Assembly (NCBI GenBank): GCA_026993525.1 | Contig: JALWSS010000213.1 | Location: 1-36,542 of the forward strand | Source: Saprospiraceae bacterium | Lineage (GTDB): Bacteria; Bacteroidota; Bacteroidia; Chitinophagales; Saprospiraceae | Length of the DNA: 36,542 nt | Direction: 5' to 3' | Shown here: positions 17,371 through 24,524 of the stretch, one piece after another | Position numbering within the stretch: the first letter of the stretch is position 1 | Layout: every line of letters begins with the position of its first letter | The notes under the pieces: model-generated | Told to the model about the DNA's origin: nothing | Seen by the model: the letters and a program-made list of their open reading frames with translations, nothing else | Databases searched by the model: none | Translations under genes and position numbers: made by a program

Positions 17371-17456
17371 AGCAATGTGATTTTGTTTCGATGAAATGCT
17401 GTCGGATCACTTGACCCATCGAGGCACCCGGCCTCAACACAAGCGCCATTGTTTTG

Positions 17457-17489
17457 AAAAAGCTGAACAGGGCAAGCGCCCCATTCAGC
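17457..17489 (-). terminator. Intrinsic terminator of the peroxidase gene
   Basis: On the minus strand GCTGAA...TTCAGC encloses an inner GGGC-GCTT-GCCC stem, joined by two possible G-T wobble pairs, and is followed by TTTTT. It starts 28 bp beyond the stop at 17517. Confidence 0.88.
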
Positions 17490-17516
17490 CAGGTATCCAA
17501 AGTGAAGTACGAATTC

Positions 17517-19412
17517 TTAGAGTTTCACCAGTTGTTGCGAGCCAACCTTGCCGTTCATCCAGATGGACAACTGGTAATTGCCCGAAGGCAGATCATAGGG
17601 AAGGCTCAGCGATACGATGTTGTTCCCTGCACTCAGGGAGAGTTCTTTTTCAAGGATGGTCTGTCCGGTCAGGCTCGTTATCTCCAATCGGGCAGCCGTC
17701 GCATTGTGTGCAGCAATGCGCACGGAAAACTGGCTCAGCACCGGGTTGGGATAAACAGCGAAAGAAAGCACTTCGGCATCCAGCCTTTCAAACACAGGGG
17801 TCAGTGGCTGGGCCACGAACACCTCATCCTGGATGATGGTAACCGGGGTATTTCTCCTGATCACGTCCGCCAGGCGGGTGTTTTTGATCCATTCCTTTTC
17901 CTCCTGTGTCAGCCAGGGATCGTTCTCGTAGTAAAAGCGGTCGCCATCCCGAAGTGCCATGAACTGCTGTTTGATGATGGTCATGGCAGTCTCGCCAAAG
18001 AGGGCATCATCCATGTGGTCTTCGGAAAGGATGCCTACCCAGGGATCAATGTTGTTGACATCTCCGTAGAGGAATTCGAGGGTTTCTGCCATCAGCGGGT
18101 CAGAGGTGATCTGGTCAAAGGAAGTGACGGGAAGCAGGCCGAAATCCTGCCGCATGGTGTTGTAATCGGGCAGCCCCCGTTCCCTGCCTCTTTGCATGTT
18201 GATGGCGGCCAGATCGAGGCCGCCGGCGCCGGGTTGGCCAAAGAGGAAATTGCGCAGGTCATCCACCACCTTGCAGTCAAAATCCTGCTCCACCACGGTG
18301 GCCATGCCGATAAAATAGGATTCGATGCCACCTACCTCGGTAATTGCCGAAGGATTGAAGAAAGCATCCCTCAAAAGGATGTCGCCTTCGGGCAAATAAT
18401 TGCCATCATTGTCCATGCGCACCAGCAGGCTGTTGATGGTGGTATGGCCATAGCGGTAGGCGGCAGTGTTGAATGCATTGCTGATACCGGGATTGACCTG
18501 GTAGTTGTACCCATTGTAAGGAGGTATTTCCATCCCCATTACAGGCAGCCACTCCTCAAACACAATGGCTTGCTGGATGGCCCCCACCAGTTTGCGGGCC
18601 TGCTGGTAGAGCTGCTCATCGTTCCAATCAGGGTGCTGCGCTGCCAGCTCATCGCAAAGCCGGTTGTGTTCACGAACGAACAGGGTATGTATGGATGTGA
18701 GGAAGGGATTCTCATTGGCCCGCACATCACCCGCCACAAAATATTTGGCGTTGGGCAATGGCATGGCCATTGGCGGAGCCGAAGGGTCAACAGGGCTGTC
18801 GTACTCACCGGTGATGGTGTTCCAGGGGAGCAAATTGCCGGTGGAGGTTTTCAGCTTGCCCCCACTGAAGGTACGCAACCAGGTGGCACGCTGCGGATCG
18901 GAGCCGTACACCGCTGAAGCATCAATAAATGCGGTGATCTCGTTGGTGTATTTCCGTGGGTTGTCCGGTCCGGTGCCACTGGTGGGGTCATAGACAGAGC
19001 GATGCATGGGTATTTTCACCGTTCCCGTTCCCGATGGATCGAAATACATGTCGTAGGGTGGCACCTCAATGTCAAAAGTTTCGGTAGGATGATCTGGTGA
19101 CAAGGTGATGTCGTGGTCAATGAACTGACCCCAGGCCCAGGTGTAGGCACTGAGGGTTCTCGAATCGTTGGCGAGGTTGGTCTGGCTGAAAAGCATGTTG
19201 CTGACCAGACGTGGGTTGGGGCGGGTAGGCCCCGCCGGTGCCGAAACCCCATCGCTGAAACCGATGGTCTGGGTCAGGACATGCGTTCCGGCAGCTCCAA
19301 AATCAGAAAAGACCAGGTTGTTGCCGGTGCCGTCAATGGTGCGGTACTCCTGGGCCTGCAATGCGCCCAAAACTAAAAGCGTAAGAATTGGAAAAAGTGT
19401 AAAGGTTTTCAT
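17517..19412 (-). CDS. Secreted animal-type haem peroxidase with T9SS type A sorting domain
   Basis: A 631-residue protein from the ATG at 19412, which gives a clean signal peptide (about 1-21, ending LQAQ); the frame opens further upstream but without one. The peroxidase core shows 'WGQFIDHDITLSPD' (distal His100, Ca-ligand Asp101), 'DASAVYGSD', 'TLFVREHNRLCDEL', the proximal His in 'YRYGHTTINSLL', and 'INMQRGRERGLPDYN'. The C-terminal 80 residues ('FAVYPNPVLSQFSVRI...GNYQLSIWMNG..GSQQLVKL') are a T9SS type A domain. Members of this superfamily oxidise halides or organic substrates with H2O2. Lying between an Rrf2 regulator and ric on the same strand, it may be part of an oxidative/nitrosative response. 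Substrate unknown. Confidence 0.94.
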   Translation of the reverse strand: MKTFTLFPILTLLVLGALQAQEYRTIDGTGNNLVFSDFGAAGTHVLTQTIGFSDGVSAPAGPTRPNPRLVSNMLFSQTNLANDSRTLSAYTWAWGQFIDHDITLSPDHPTETFDIEVPPYDMYFDPSGTGTVKIPMHRSVYDPTSGTGPDNPRKYTNEITAFIDASAVYGSDPQRATWLRTFSGGKLKTSTGNLLPWNTITGEYDSPVDPSAPPMAMPLPNAKYFVAGDVRANENPFLTSIHTLFVREHNRLCDELAAQHPDWNDEQLYQQARKLVGAIQQAIVFEEWLPVMGMEIPPYNGYNYQVNPGISNAFNTAAYRYGHTTINSLLVRMDNDGNYLPEGDILLRDAFFNPSAITEVGGIESYFIGMATVVEQDFDCKVVDDLRNFLFGQPGAGGLDLAAINMQRGRERGLPDYNTMRQDFGLLPVTSFDQITSDPLMAETLEFLYGDVNNIDPWVGILSEDHMDDALFGETAMTIIKQQFMALRDGDRFYYENDPWLTQEEKEWIKNTRLADVIRRNTPVTIIQDEVFVAQPLTPVFERLDAEVLSFAVYPNPVLSQFSVRIAAHNATAARLEITSLTGQTILEKELSLSAGNNIVSLSLPYDLPSGNYQLSIWMNGKVGSQQLVKL

Positions 19413-19559
19413 GAGAAGATAATCGTTTATTGGTTTTGAATTCCCACTACCCCCATCGGGAGGTACATGATTCGTGATCAACAATCAACTTTTGGAATGG
19501 GGTGTGTTTGCAACAGAAGAATTAAGAGTATTTTATCTCTTTTTGGGTCAAAAAAAACC

Positions 19560-19997
19560 TCAGGGCTTGATGCGCAGCCGTTCGTCAGAAACCTTTGTTC
19601 CCAACTCCGCCAGGGTTGTCAGCTCAAATTCCCGTCGCAAAGCCTCTTTGGCTTTGGCCCAGAAATCATGCACCGGACATGGGTCAAACTCTCCGCAACC
19701 TGGCAAACCCAACAGGCAGGTATTGAAAAACTCAGGCCCTTCCAGCACATCCACGATTTCAATCACCTTGATTTCATGAGGCGGCCGGGCAAGCTTGATG
19801 CCCCCGTTGGGGCCCCGGTACGATTCCAGGATGCCGGCCTGGGTGAGTTGTTGAAAGATCTTGGTCAGAAAGTGAAACGAGATGTCCAGTGACCGGGACA
19901 ATTCACCTATACTTACATAACCGATGTCGCCTTTGTGGGCCACGACATAGGTGAGTGCCCGTAGCGCATAAACACTGCCTTTGGAAAGTACTTTCAC
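19560..19997 (-). CDS. Rrf2-family transcriptional regulator, Fe-S (IscR/NsrR-like)
   Basis: A 145-residue winged-helix regulator with a GTG start (no in-frame ATG fits). 'KGSVYALRALTYVVAHKGD' and 'ISFHFLTKIFQQLTQAGILESYRGPNGGIKLARPP' form the DNA-binding domain. Three cysteines, Cys94-x6-Cys101-x5-Cys107, occur in the position of the Fe-S ligands of IscR and NsrR, with one residue more than IscR in the first gap. It could therefore sense NO, O2 or Fe-S status. Gene order Rrf2, peroxidase, ric on one strand supports NO/peroxide sensing. Whether it represses or activates these genes cannot be read from sequence. Confidence 0.93.
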   Translation of the reverse strand: MKVLSKGSVYALRALTYVVAHKGDIGYVSIGELSRSLDISFHFLTKIFQQLTQAGILESYRGPNGGIKLARPPHEIKVIEIVDVLEGPEFFNTCLLGLPGCGEFDPCPVHDFWAKAKEALRREFELTTLAELGTKVSDERLRIKP

Positions 19998-20030
19998 TTT
20001 GGACGAATTGGTTTAAGACCTTCAAGTCTC

Positions 20031-20049
20031 AAAAAACGTGCATTTTTTT
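20031..20049. promoter_or_regulatory. Possible AT-rich operator upstream of the Rrf2 gene
   Basis: Arms AAAAAA and TTTTTT flank CGTGCA, 34 bp before the GTG start. Imperfect AT-rich dyads are common at Rrf2 sites, but I found no second copy before the peroxidase or ric genes, so this is weak. Confidence 0.25.
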
Positions 20050-20095
20050 CGCTTCGCAAAATTTTTTTTCGGAATTGTTGTCCGGCACTGTTCGT

Positions 20096-21127
20096 TCACT
20101 GGCTGTTCAGCGCCCAGTCGTAATCGAGGTAACTGACCTTTGCGCCTGGTTTTATTTTAACCTTTGAATAGCGGTTCAGGAATCCGGTGAGGTCGCCGAA
20201 ATCGGCAGCGTACCACTCGAAGATTTTGCTGACCTGTACCGCTGAGGGGCTTATTTTGTTAAATGCCGGGTTGTTGATGAACGCCCTGGCCTGTTTTTCA
20301 AAATTGCTTTCGAGGTTTTGGGCAGTCCAGGCCCGGTTCAGCAGCGGCGGGCAGGATTTCGCTGCGCAATTGACCGCAAAGTGGATGCGGGCATCTTTGA
20401 ATTTTGGCCGGAGGATGCTGTTTTCAATTTCATCCAGTGTATAGGTTTTGCCGCCAATCTTTATCCATCGCACTTTCCAGGGTTGTCCGCCGTGCAGCCT
20501 GGTAATGCTGCTCACGGGGTAATTGTCGAGGATGAGCTTCACCGTAAAAGCGTTGTAGGCGTTGATCCAGAAGGCCATTTTCTCCCCCCTGGCCCAGGCC
20601 GTTTGCGGCGGGTTGGCCGCCAACACATCGAGGTACTCATTCAGTTTTCCCATTTCATTTTTCAATCCGGCATAATTCACCCGTCCGGCGCTGTTGACGT
20701 ATTTGCGAAGCAGCCCGTCCCAGATGGCATGGGACGGGGCAGCGGCCACCGCCGGCTTTTCTTCCTCCACTTTCTCCTTTTTAGCATCCTCAACAACGGG
20801 ATTGGGGCGGGGATCCTGATGGGGTGCTTCAATTACCGGCTTTTCCGGTTTCGCTTCCACGGGTTCTTCCGGTGTTTCTTCAAATTCCTTCGGTAAATCA
20901 GGTTCCTTTTGGATTTTCTTCTCAATGACTGGTACTTCCTTCACCATATTTTCCTTCGCCACTTCCGTGGCAACAGGGAGGGCAGACACATTGGCATCAT
21001 CGGTTTGCTCTGACACCTGAACCGGCCCGGCCTGTACCGGCTCATCAGCAGTGGCATTGGTTTCACCGTTGCCGCAGGCGAAGAAGAGAGAAATAACAAA
21101 GAGGAATGAAAGTGAATAGAGGCGCAT
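20096..21127 (-). CDS. DUF547 domain lipoprotein
   Basis: A 343-residue protein. The signal ends in 'LFFACGNGE', a lipoprotein site (Cys18). Residues 25-125 are a low-complexity Pro/Glu/Lys/Val linker ('PEEPVEAKPEKPVIEAP') of the kind that spans the periplasm or surface. The C-terminal 200 residues form DUF547: 'YVNSAGRVNYAGLK', 'KMAFWINAYNAFTVKLILDNYPVSSI', 'WKVRWIKIGGKTYTLDEIENSILRPKFKDARIHFAVNCAAKSCPPL'. The conserved Cys/His/Asn pattern of this domain suggests a papain-like fold, but its activity is not established. It is divergent from gldA and has no obvious partner nearby. Confidence 0.92.
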   Translation of the reverse strand: MRLYSLSFLFVISLFFACGNGETNATADEPVQAGPVQVSEQTDDANVSALPVATEVAKENMVKEVPVIEKKIQKEPDLPKEFEETPEEPVEAKPEKPVIEAPHQDPRPNPVVEDAKKEKVEEEKPAVAAAPSHAIWDGLLRKYVNSAGRVNYAGLKNEMGKLNEYLDVLAANPPQTAWARGEKMAFWINAYNAFTVKLILDNYPVSSITRLHGGQPWKVRWIKIGGKTYTLDEIENSILRPKFKDARIHFAVNCAAKSCPPLLNRAWTAQNLESNFEKQARAFINNPAFNKISPSAVQVSKIFEWYAADFGDLTGFLNRYSKVKIKPGAKVSYLDYDWALNSQ

Positions 21128-21174
21128 GGCAGTTTAATTTGTAGAGGGTTATGGAGGGTTATTGAGGATTATGA

Positions 21175-21192
21175 CCCCGATATTCATCGGGG
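21175..21192. repeat. CCCGA-family palindrome in an 11-bp array
   Basis: CCCCGAT-ATTC-ATCGGGG, 7-bp perfect stem. With its flanks (GGATTATGA before, GATG after) it is identical to the copy at 23326-23343. Confidence 0.88.
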
Positions 21193-21399
21193 ATGAAGGG
21201 TTATAGAGGGTTATAGAGGGTTATGAAGGGTTTTACTCGCAAGCCACTCCGTCACGTTCGTCACGTACTATAAAATTCCGGAACGAAATTGCAGAAACTT
21301 TGGTTTACCCGAAGGGCAATGAGGTTGTGAGTAGGACATTTCACGGCAGAATTTTTCCGAAGGAAAAAACGCCGACCGCAAGCGATACGACCAACCATC

Positions 21400-21431
21400 T
21401 TTGGCTGCGAATGCACGGTACAGTAGTTTTG
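21400..21431 (+). promoter_or_regulatory. Bacteroidota-type promoter for gldA
   Basis: TTTG at 21400-21403 and TAGTTTTG at 21424-21431 (exact TAnnTTTG) are 20 bp apart, close to the optimum for Bacteroidota sigma-A promoters. It predicts a leader of about 140 nt before the gldA ATG, containing the palindrome at 21491-21527. Confidence 0.6.
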
Positions 21432-21490
21432 CCGACGAATAAAAATTAATTGAGCCTGGGGGAGGGTTGAGAGAAGTTGAGAGAAGTTGA

Positions 21491-21527
21491 TCCCGATCCC
21501 GAATCCCGAAAGCTTTCGGGATCGGGA
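21491..21527. repeat. Nested CCCGA-family palindrome in the gldA leader
   Basis: The core CCCGAAAGCTTTCGGG is a perfect 16-bp palindrome (21505-21520), wrapped by TCCCGAT on the left and ATCGGGA on the right. Confidence 0.8.
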
Positions 21528-21576
21528 CGGGAGGTTTGGGAGATCATCAGCCAGGCTTGGAAAGGAATTCAGCCAC

Positions 21577-22485
21577 ATGAGCGTAGTTGTAGAGGAATTA
21601 ACGAAGGAATACGGTCGTCAGCGAGCTGTTGACCACATCAGCTTTGAGGCCCGCAAGGGTGAGGTGTTGGGCTTCCTGGGCCCCAACGGCGCCGGAAAGA
21701 GCACCACCATGAAAATTCTGACCTGCTTCATTCCCCAGACTTCCGGCAAAGCCAGCATTTGCGGCTTCGATGTGGAATCGGACTCCCTGGAGGTGCGCCG
21801 CCGCATTGGTTACCTGCCCGAACACAACCCCCTCTACAAAGAACTCTACGTCAGGGAATACCTCGAATTCATCGCCCGGCTGCACCGCCTGGCCAAACCC
21901 CGCCAACGCATAGATGAGATGATAGAAATGACCGGCCTGGAGCGGGAACAACACAAACACATCGGGGAGCTGTCGAAAGGTTACCGCCAGCGGGTGGGGC
22001 TGGCGCAAGCCATGCTGCACAACCCCGATGTGCTCATCCTCGACGAACCCACCAGCGGCCTGGACCCCAACCAACTGGTGGAGATCCGCCAGCTGATCAA
22101 AAACCTCGGCCGGGAAAAAACGGTCATCTTTTCCACCCACATCATGCAGGAGGTGCAGGCCCTCTGCGACCGGGTCATCATCATCAACCGGGGCCACATC
22201 GTGGCCGACGACCCCATCGAACAACTCTCCAACCGGGTGCAGGGAGAGGTGATCATTACCGTGGAATTTGCCGGGCCCGTACCAGCCAAAGCCCTCCGGG
22301 GCATCACCCAGGTAAGAAAGGTGGAAAAAGCCGGCAACAACCGCTGGAAATTGTTCACCGACACGGGCCAGGACATCCGGAAAGACATTTTCAATTTTGC
22401 CGTCAGCAACAAACTCGTCCTGCTCGAAATGCACCGCGAAGAGTTCAGCGTGGAGGGCATCTTCCAGCAACTCACCAAAAACTAA
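21577..22485 (+). CDS. gldA: Gliding motility-associated ABC transporter ATP-binding protein GldA
   Basis: A 302-residue ATPase of the GldA-GldF-GldG transporter, needed for gliding in Flavobacterium. The ATG giving MSVVVEELTKEYG is chosen because the upstream extension is translated from the palindrome repeat. Walker A is GPNGAGKS, the signature motif is 'LSKGYRQRVGLAQAM', Walker B is 'VLILDEPTSGLDP', and 'STHIMQEVQALCDR' holds the switch His. The C-terminal region ('LVLLEMHREEFSVEGIFQQLT') matches the DUF4162-like tail of GldA-type ATPases. It is followed after 24 bp by a secreted unknown protein, then by gldF and gldG, which fixes the assignment. Confidence 0.93.
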   Translation: MSVVVEELTKEYGRQRAVDHISFEARKGEVLGFLGPNGAGKSTTMKILTCFIPQTSGKASICGFDVESDSLEVRRRIGYLPEHNPLYKELYVREYLEFIARLHRLAKPRQRIDEMIEMTGLEREQHKHIGELSKGYRQRVGLAQAMLHNPDVLILDEPTSGLDPNQLVEIRQLIKNLGREKTVIFSTHIMQEVQALCDRVIIINRGHIVADDPIEQLSNRVQGEVIITVEFAGPVPAKALRGITQVRKVEKAGNNRWKLFTDTGQDIRKDIFNFAVSNKLVLLEMHREEFSVEGIFQQLTKN

Positions 22486-22509
22486 CGCACCCCTCATCAC
22501 ACCCTCGTT

Positions 22510-23181
22510 ATGCGCATCTTACTCTTTTCCATCCTTTTTTCCGTCGCCCTGTCGGGCAATGCGCAGGTCAGTGGCGAAGTGGTGTCCAAAAACTTCCATT
22601 TCAAAGACGGCATTTACCTGCACTTTTCCAGCTTTCAGGCCGATAGCCCTGACATCGCCTGGGAGGACGTGGAGGCCACCATCATCACCAATCCGCAAAC
22701 CTCCCTCACCGTCATCGACAGCCTTCGCTGGCGCAATGGCGGGGCACTCATCCCCATAGACAGCATCTGGGGTTTCAGCCGCAACGGCGTGCCCTCCGTC
22801 CGCATTCCCGAAGGGGAGATCAACAAACGCCTGCCCACCTTCGCAGCCCTGAAGTTGCGTGGCAAAATCTGCTACTTCACCTACCCCGACTACCGCATGC
22901 GGGAGGTCTTCGTGGCTGCCTACAACCCACTCACCGGCCGCCCCTTCCGCACCGGAAAGGTGCTGAGAGAAAAAGAAATCCTCGTAGAACGAATGCTCAG
23001 TTTCGATACCGGCCAGGTGGCTGACTTCAACCCCGAAAATTTCAAATCCTGGATCGCCAATGACGAGGCCTTGCTCAACTCCTTCCTGGAACTAACCCCA
23101 TCAGAACAACAGGACAAACTCTTCAAAACACTGCTCATTTACGACGACAGGAACCTTGTGAGAACGAGGGATGGGGGATGA
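22510..23181 (+). CDS. Secreted protein of unknown function between gldA and gldF
   Basis: A 223-residue protein. The signal peptide is about residues 1-19 (ends SGNAQ). I recognise no domain; the opening 'FHFKDGIYLHFSSFQADSPDI' and the later 'VPSVRIPEGEINKRLPTFAALKLRGKICYFTY' look like a beta-rich envelope protein. It is 24 bp after gldA and on the same strand, so co-transcription is likely. Its C-terminus (TRDGG and the TGA) is encoded by the first units of the GATGAGG tandem array that follows, so the native end may have been replaced. A role with the Gld transporter is only inferred from position. Confidence 0.8.
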   Translation: MRILLFSILFSVALSGNAQVSGEVVSKNFHFKDGIYLHFSSFQADSPDIAWEDVEATIITNPQTSLTVIDSLRWRNGGALIPIDSIWGFSRNGVPSVRIPEGEINKRLPTFAALKLRGKICYFTYPDYRMREVFVAAYNPLTGRPFRTGKVLREKEILVERMLSFDTGQVADFNPENFKSWIANDEALLNSFLELTPSEQQDKLFKTLLIYDDRNLVRTRDGG

Positions 23182-23318
23182 GGGATGAGGGATGCCCCGT
23201 GCCGATAATTATCGGCATCGGGGGAGGGATGAGGGATGAGGAATGAGGGATGAGGGATGAGGGATGAGGAATGAGGGATGAGGGATGAGGGATGAGGGAT
23301 GAGGGATGAGGGATGAGG
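23164..23318. repeat. 7-bp tandem array (GATGAGG/GATGAGG A)n with palindrome
   Basis: About fifteen GATGAGG/GGGATGA units, interrupted at 23195-23224 by a CCCCG-palindrome. The first units encode the last residues of the preceding gene. Confidence 0.9.
23195..23224. repeat. Composite CCCCG palindrome
   Basis: CCCCG-T-GCCGAT-AATT-ATCGGC-AT-CGGGG. The copy at 28919-28947 has GCTGAT/ATCGGC, where a G-T wobble keeps the stem. Confidence 0.85.
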
Positions 23319-23325
23319 ATTATGA

Positions 23326-23343
23326 CCCCGATATTCATCGGGG
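23326..23343. repeat. CCCGA-family palindrome
   Basis: CCCCGAT-ATTC-ATCGGGG, a second exact copy of 21175-21192, here at the end of a different tandem array. Confidence 0.88.
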
Positions 23344-23345
23344 AT

Positions 23346-23377
23346 GGAGCCTGCCTGGCGGCAGACAGGGATTATGA
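23346..23377. repeat. Dispersed spacer repeat, short form
   Basis: GGAGCCTGCC joined directly to TGGCGGCAGACAGGGATTAT; the 21-bp middle present at 1597-1647 is missing cleanly. Confidence 0.65.
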
Positions 23378-23527
23378 AGGTTGTTGTAGGTTGTAGGTTG
23401 GATGACTGCCACCCGTTACGAGTCAAGACTAAAAACTGACAATACGCCCGATAAGTCCTCTTCAAAAGCGCCAAAAAATGAAACTTTGCGCCGTTGAGGC
23501 AGCAAGATCAAGTCACAAACAAGCAGC

Positions 23528-24259
23528 ATGCTGACCATTTTCAGAAAAGAAATCAACGCCTTCTTCAGTTCGCTTATCGGCTACATCGTGGTGGGGGTGT
23601 TCCTGACCATCATGGGGTTGGTCATGTTCGTCTTTCCCGACACCAGTCTGCTCAACTACAACTACGCCACGCTGGACCAGCTTTTCGACATAGCGCCCAT
23701 GGTGTTCACCTTTCTCATACCGGCGGTCACCATGCGCTCTTTTGCCGAAGAGCAGCAAAACGGCACCATAGAGCTGCTGGCCACCCGGCCGCTGACCGAC
23801 TTGCAGATCGTACTGGGAAAGTTCCTGGCCAGTTGGGCCCTGGTGTTGTTTGCCCTGTTGCCCACCCTGCTCTACTATTACACCGTGCATCAGTTGGGTA
23901 GCCCTCCGGGCAACCTCGACAGCGGGGCCATCGCCGGCTCTTACATCGGACTGGCACTGCTGGCAGGGGCATTTACCGCCATCGGCGTTTTTGCATCCTC
24001 GCTGACCAACAACCAGATCGCCAGCTTCGTGCTGGCAACTTTCCTGTGCTTCGTTTTTCACTGGGGGTTTTGGTTCATCAGCAAGCTGCCGGTATTCGTA
24101 GGCAAAGTGGACGACATCGTGCAAATGATCGGAATTGACTACCACTACGCCTCCATCAGCCGGGGAGTGATTGACACCAGAGACGTCATCTACTTCCTCT
24201 CTGTCATCGCTGTTTTCGTCGCAATGACGGTGACATCACTGGAGCGCCGTAAATGGTAG
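23528..24259 (+). CDS. gldF: Gliding motility-associated ABC transporter permease GldF
   Basis: A 243-residue integral membrane protein of the ABC-2 type. About six hydrophobic helices are visible (for example residues 15-35, 55-70, 100-120, 138-158, 165-190 and 218-235). The 'FRKEINAFFSSLIGYIVVGVFL' opening and 'PAVTMRSFAEEQQNGTIELLATRPLTDLQIVLGKFLASW' loop are characteristic of GldF. It forms the membrane channel with GldG and is energised by GldA. Its start lies 346 bp after the previous gene, across a repeat-filled spacer, and gldG follows after 265 bp of more repeats, an unusually loose layout for partner subunits. Confidence 0.94.
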   Translation: MLTIFRKEINAFFSSLIGYIVVGVFLTIMGLVMFVFPDTSLLNYNYATLDQLFDIAPMVFTFLIPAVTMRSFAEEQQNGTIELLATRPLTDLQIVLGKFLASWALVLFALLPTLLYYYTVHQLGSPPGNLDSGAIAGSYIGLALLAGAFTAIGVFASSLTNNQIASFVLATFLCFVFHWGFWFISKLPVFVGKVDDIVQMIGIDYHYASISRGVIDTRDVIYFLSVIAVFVAMTVTSLERRKW

Positions 24260-24269
24260 GGATTGTTGA

Positions 24270-24300
24270 TCCCGAAGCCGATAGCTATCGGCTTTCGGGA
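24270..24300. repeat. Nested CCCGA-family palindrome
   Basis: TCCCGAA and TTCGGGA arms (one unpaired T) around the perfect palindrome GCCGATAGCTATCGGC. Confidence 0.85.
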
Positions 24301-24330
24301 GTTGAATTGTTGAATTGTTGAATTGTTGAA

Positions 24331-24465
24331 GGTCGTGAGCTTGCCTCACGATCCCGAACTTGATTCGGGATTGAAGGTCGTGAGCTTGCCTCACGATCCC
24401 GAACTTGATTCGGGATTGATGGTCGTGAGCTTGCCTCACGATCCCGAACTTGATTCGGGATTGAA
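24331..24465. repeat. Three tandem 45-bp units, each with two hairpins
   Basis: Units start at 24331, 24376 and 24421 and differ by one base. Each has CGTGAG-CTTGC-CTCACG and CCCGAA-CTTGA-TTCGGG. The CTTGC loop recurs in the palindromes at 26323 and 26354 with a different stem. 45 bp is a multiple of three, so all frames stay open across the array, but no gene is implied. Confidence 0.93.
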
Positions 24466-24524
24466 GCTGACCGGGTTTTCCGCAAACCCTACAGCCTACA
24501 CCCTACACCCTAAACCAGTAGAAA

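Larger units (their letters stand above)
21128..21576. other. 449-bp divergent spacer with repeats and a promoter
   Basis: Between DUF547 (minus) and gldA (plus). From 21140 to 21232 it holds an AGGGTTATAG-type array of about 11-bp units interrupted by a CCCGA-family palindrome. A promoter candidate lies at 21400-21431, and a nested palindrome at 21491-21527 falls in the presumed gldA leader. No gene is supported. Confidence 0.75.
23182..23527. other. 346-bp spacer between the unknown gene and gldF
   Basis: Filled up to about 23400 by the GATGAGG array, palindromes and a spacer repeat. The last 100 bp are unique; AAACTTTGC near 23480 resembles a degenerate -7 box and could drive gldF. Frames reading repeated SSLIPHP are translations of the array, not genes. 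Confidence 0.7.
24260..24524. other. 265-bp repeat-filled spacer between gldF and gldG
   Basis: Begins a few bases after the gldF stop with the palindrome at 24270-24300, then a 9-bp TTGTTGAAT array (24301-24330), then three 45-bp units, and ends with ACAGCCTACACCCTACACCC just before the gldG start. Confidence 0.8.

Noticed and set aside
23135-23474. Minus-strand frames with repeated SSLIPHP residues
   Set aside because: They are the translation of the 7-bp array, whose period gives open frames by chance.
24331-24465. Possible CRISPR array
   Set aside because: The units are directly adjacent with no variable spacers, and no cas gene is present.
24236-24485. Minus-strand frames through the 45-bp repeats (QSRIKFGIVRQAHD repeated)
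   Set aside because: The repeat length is a multiple of three, so frames stay open without coding. No start context or family signal is seen.
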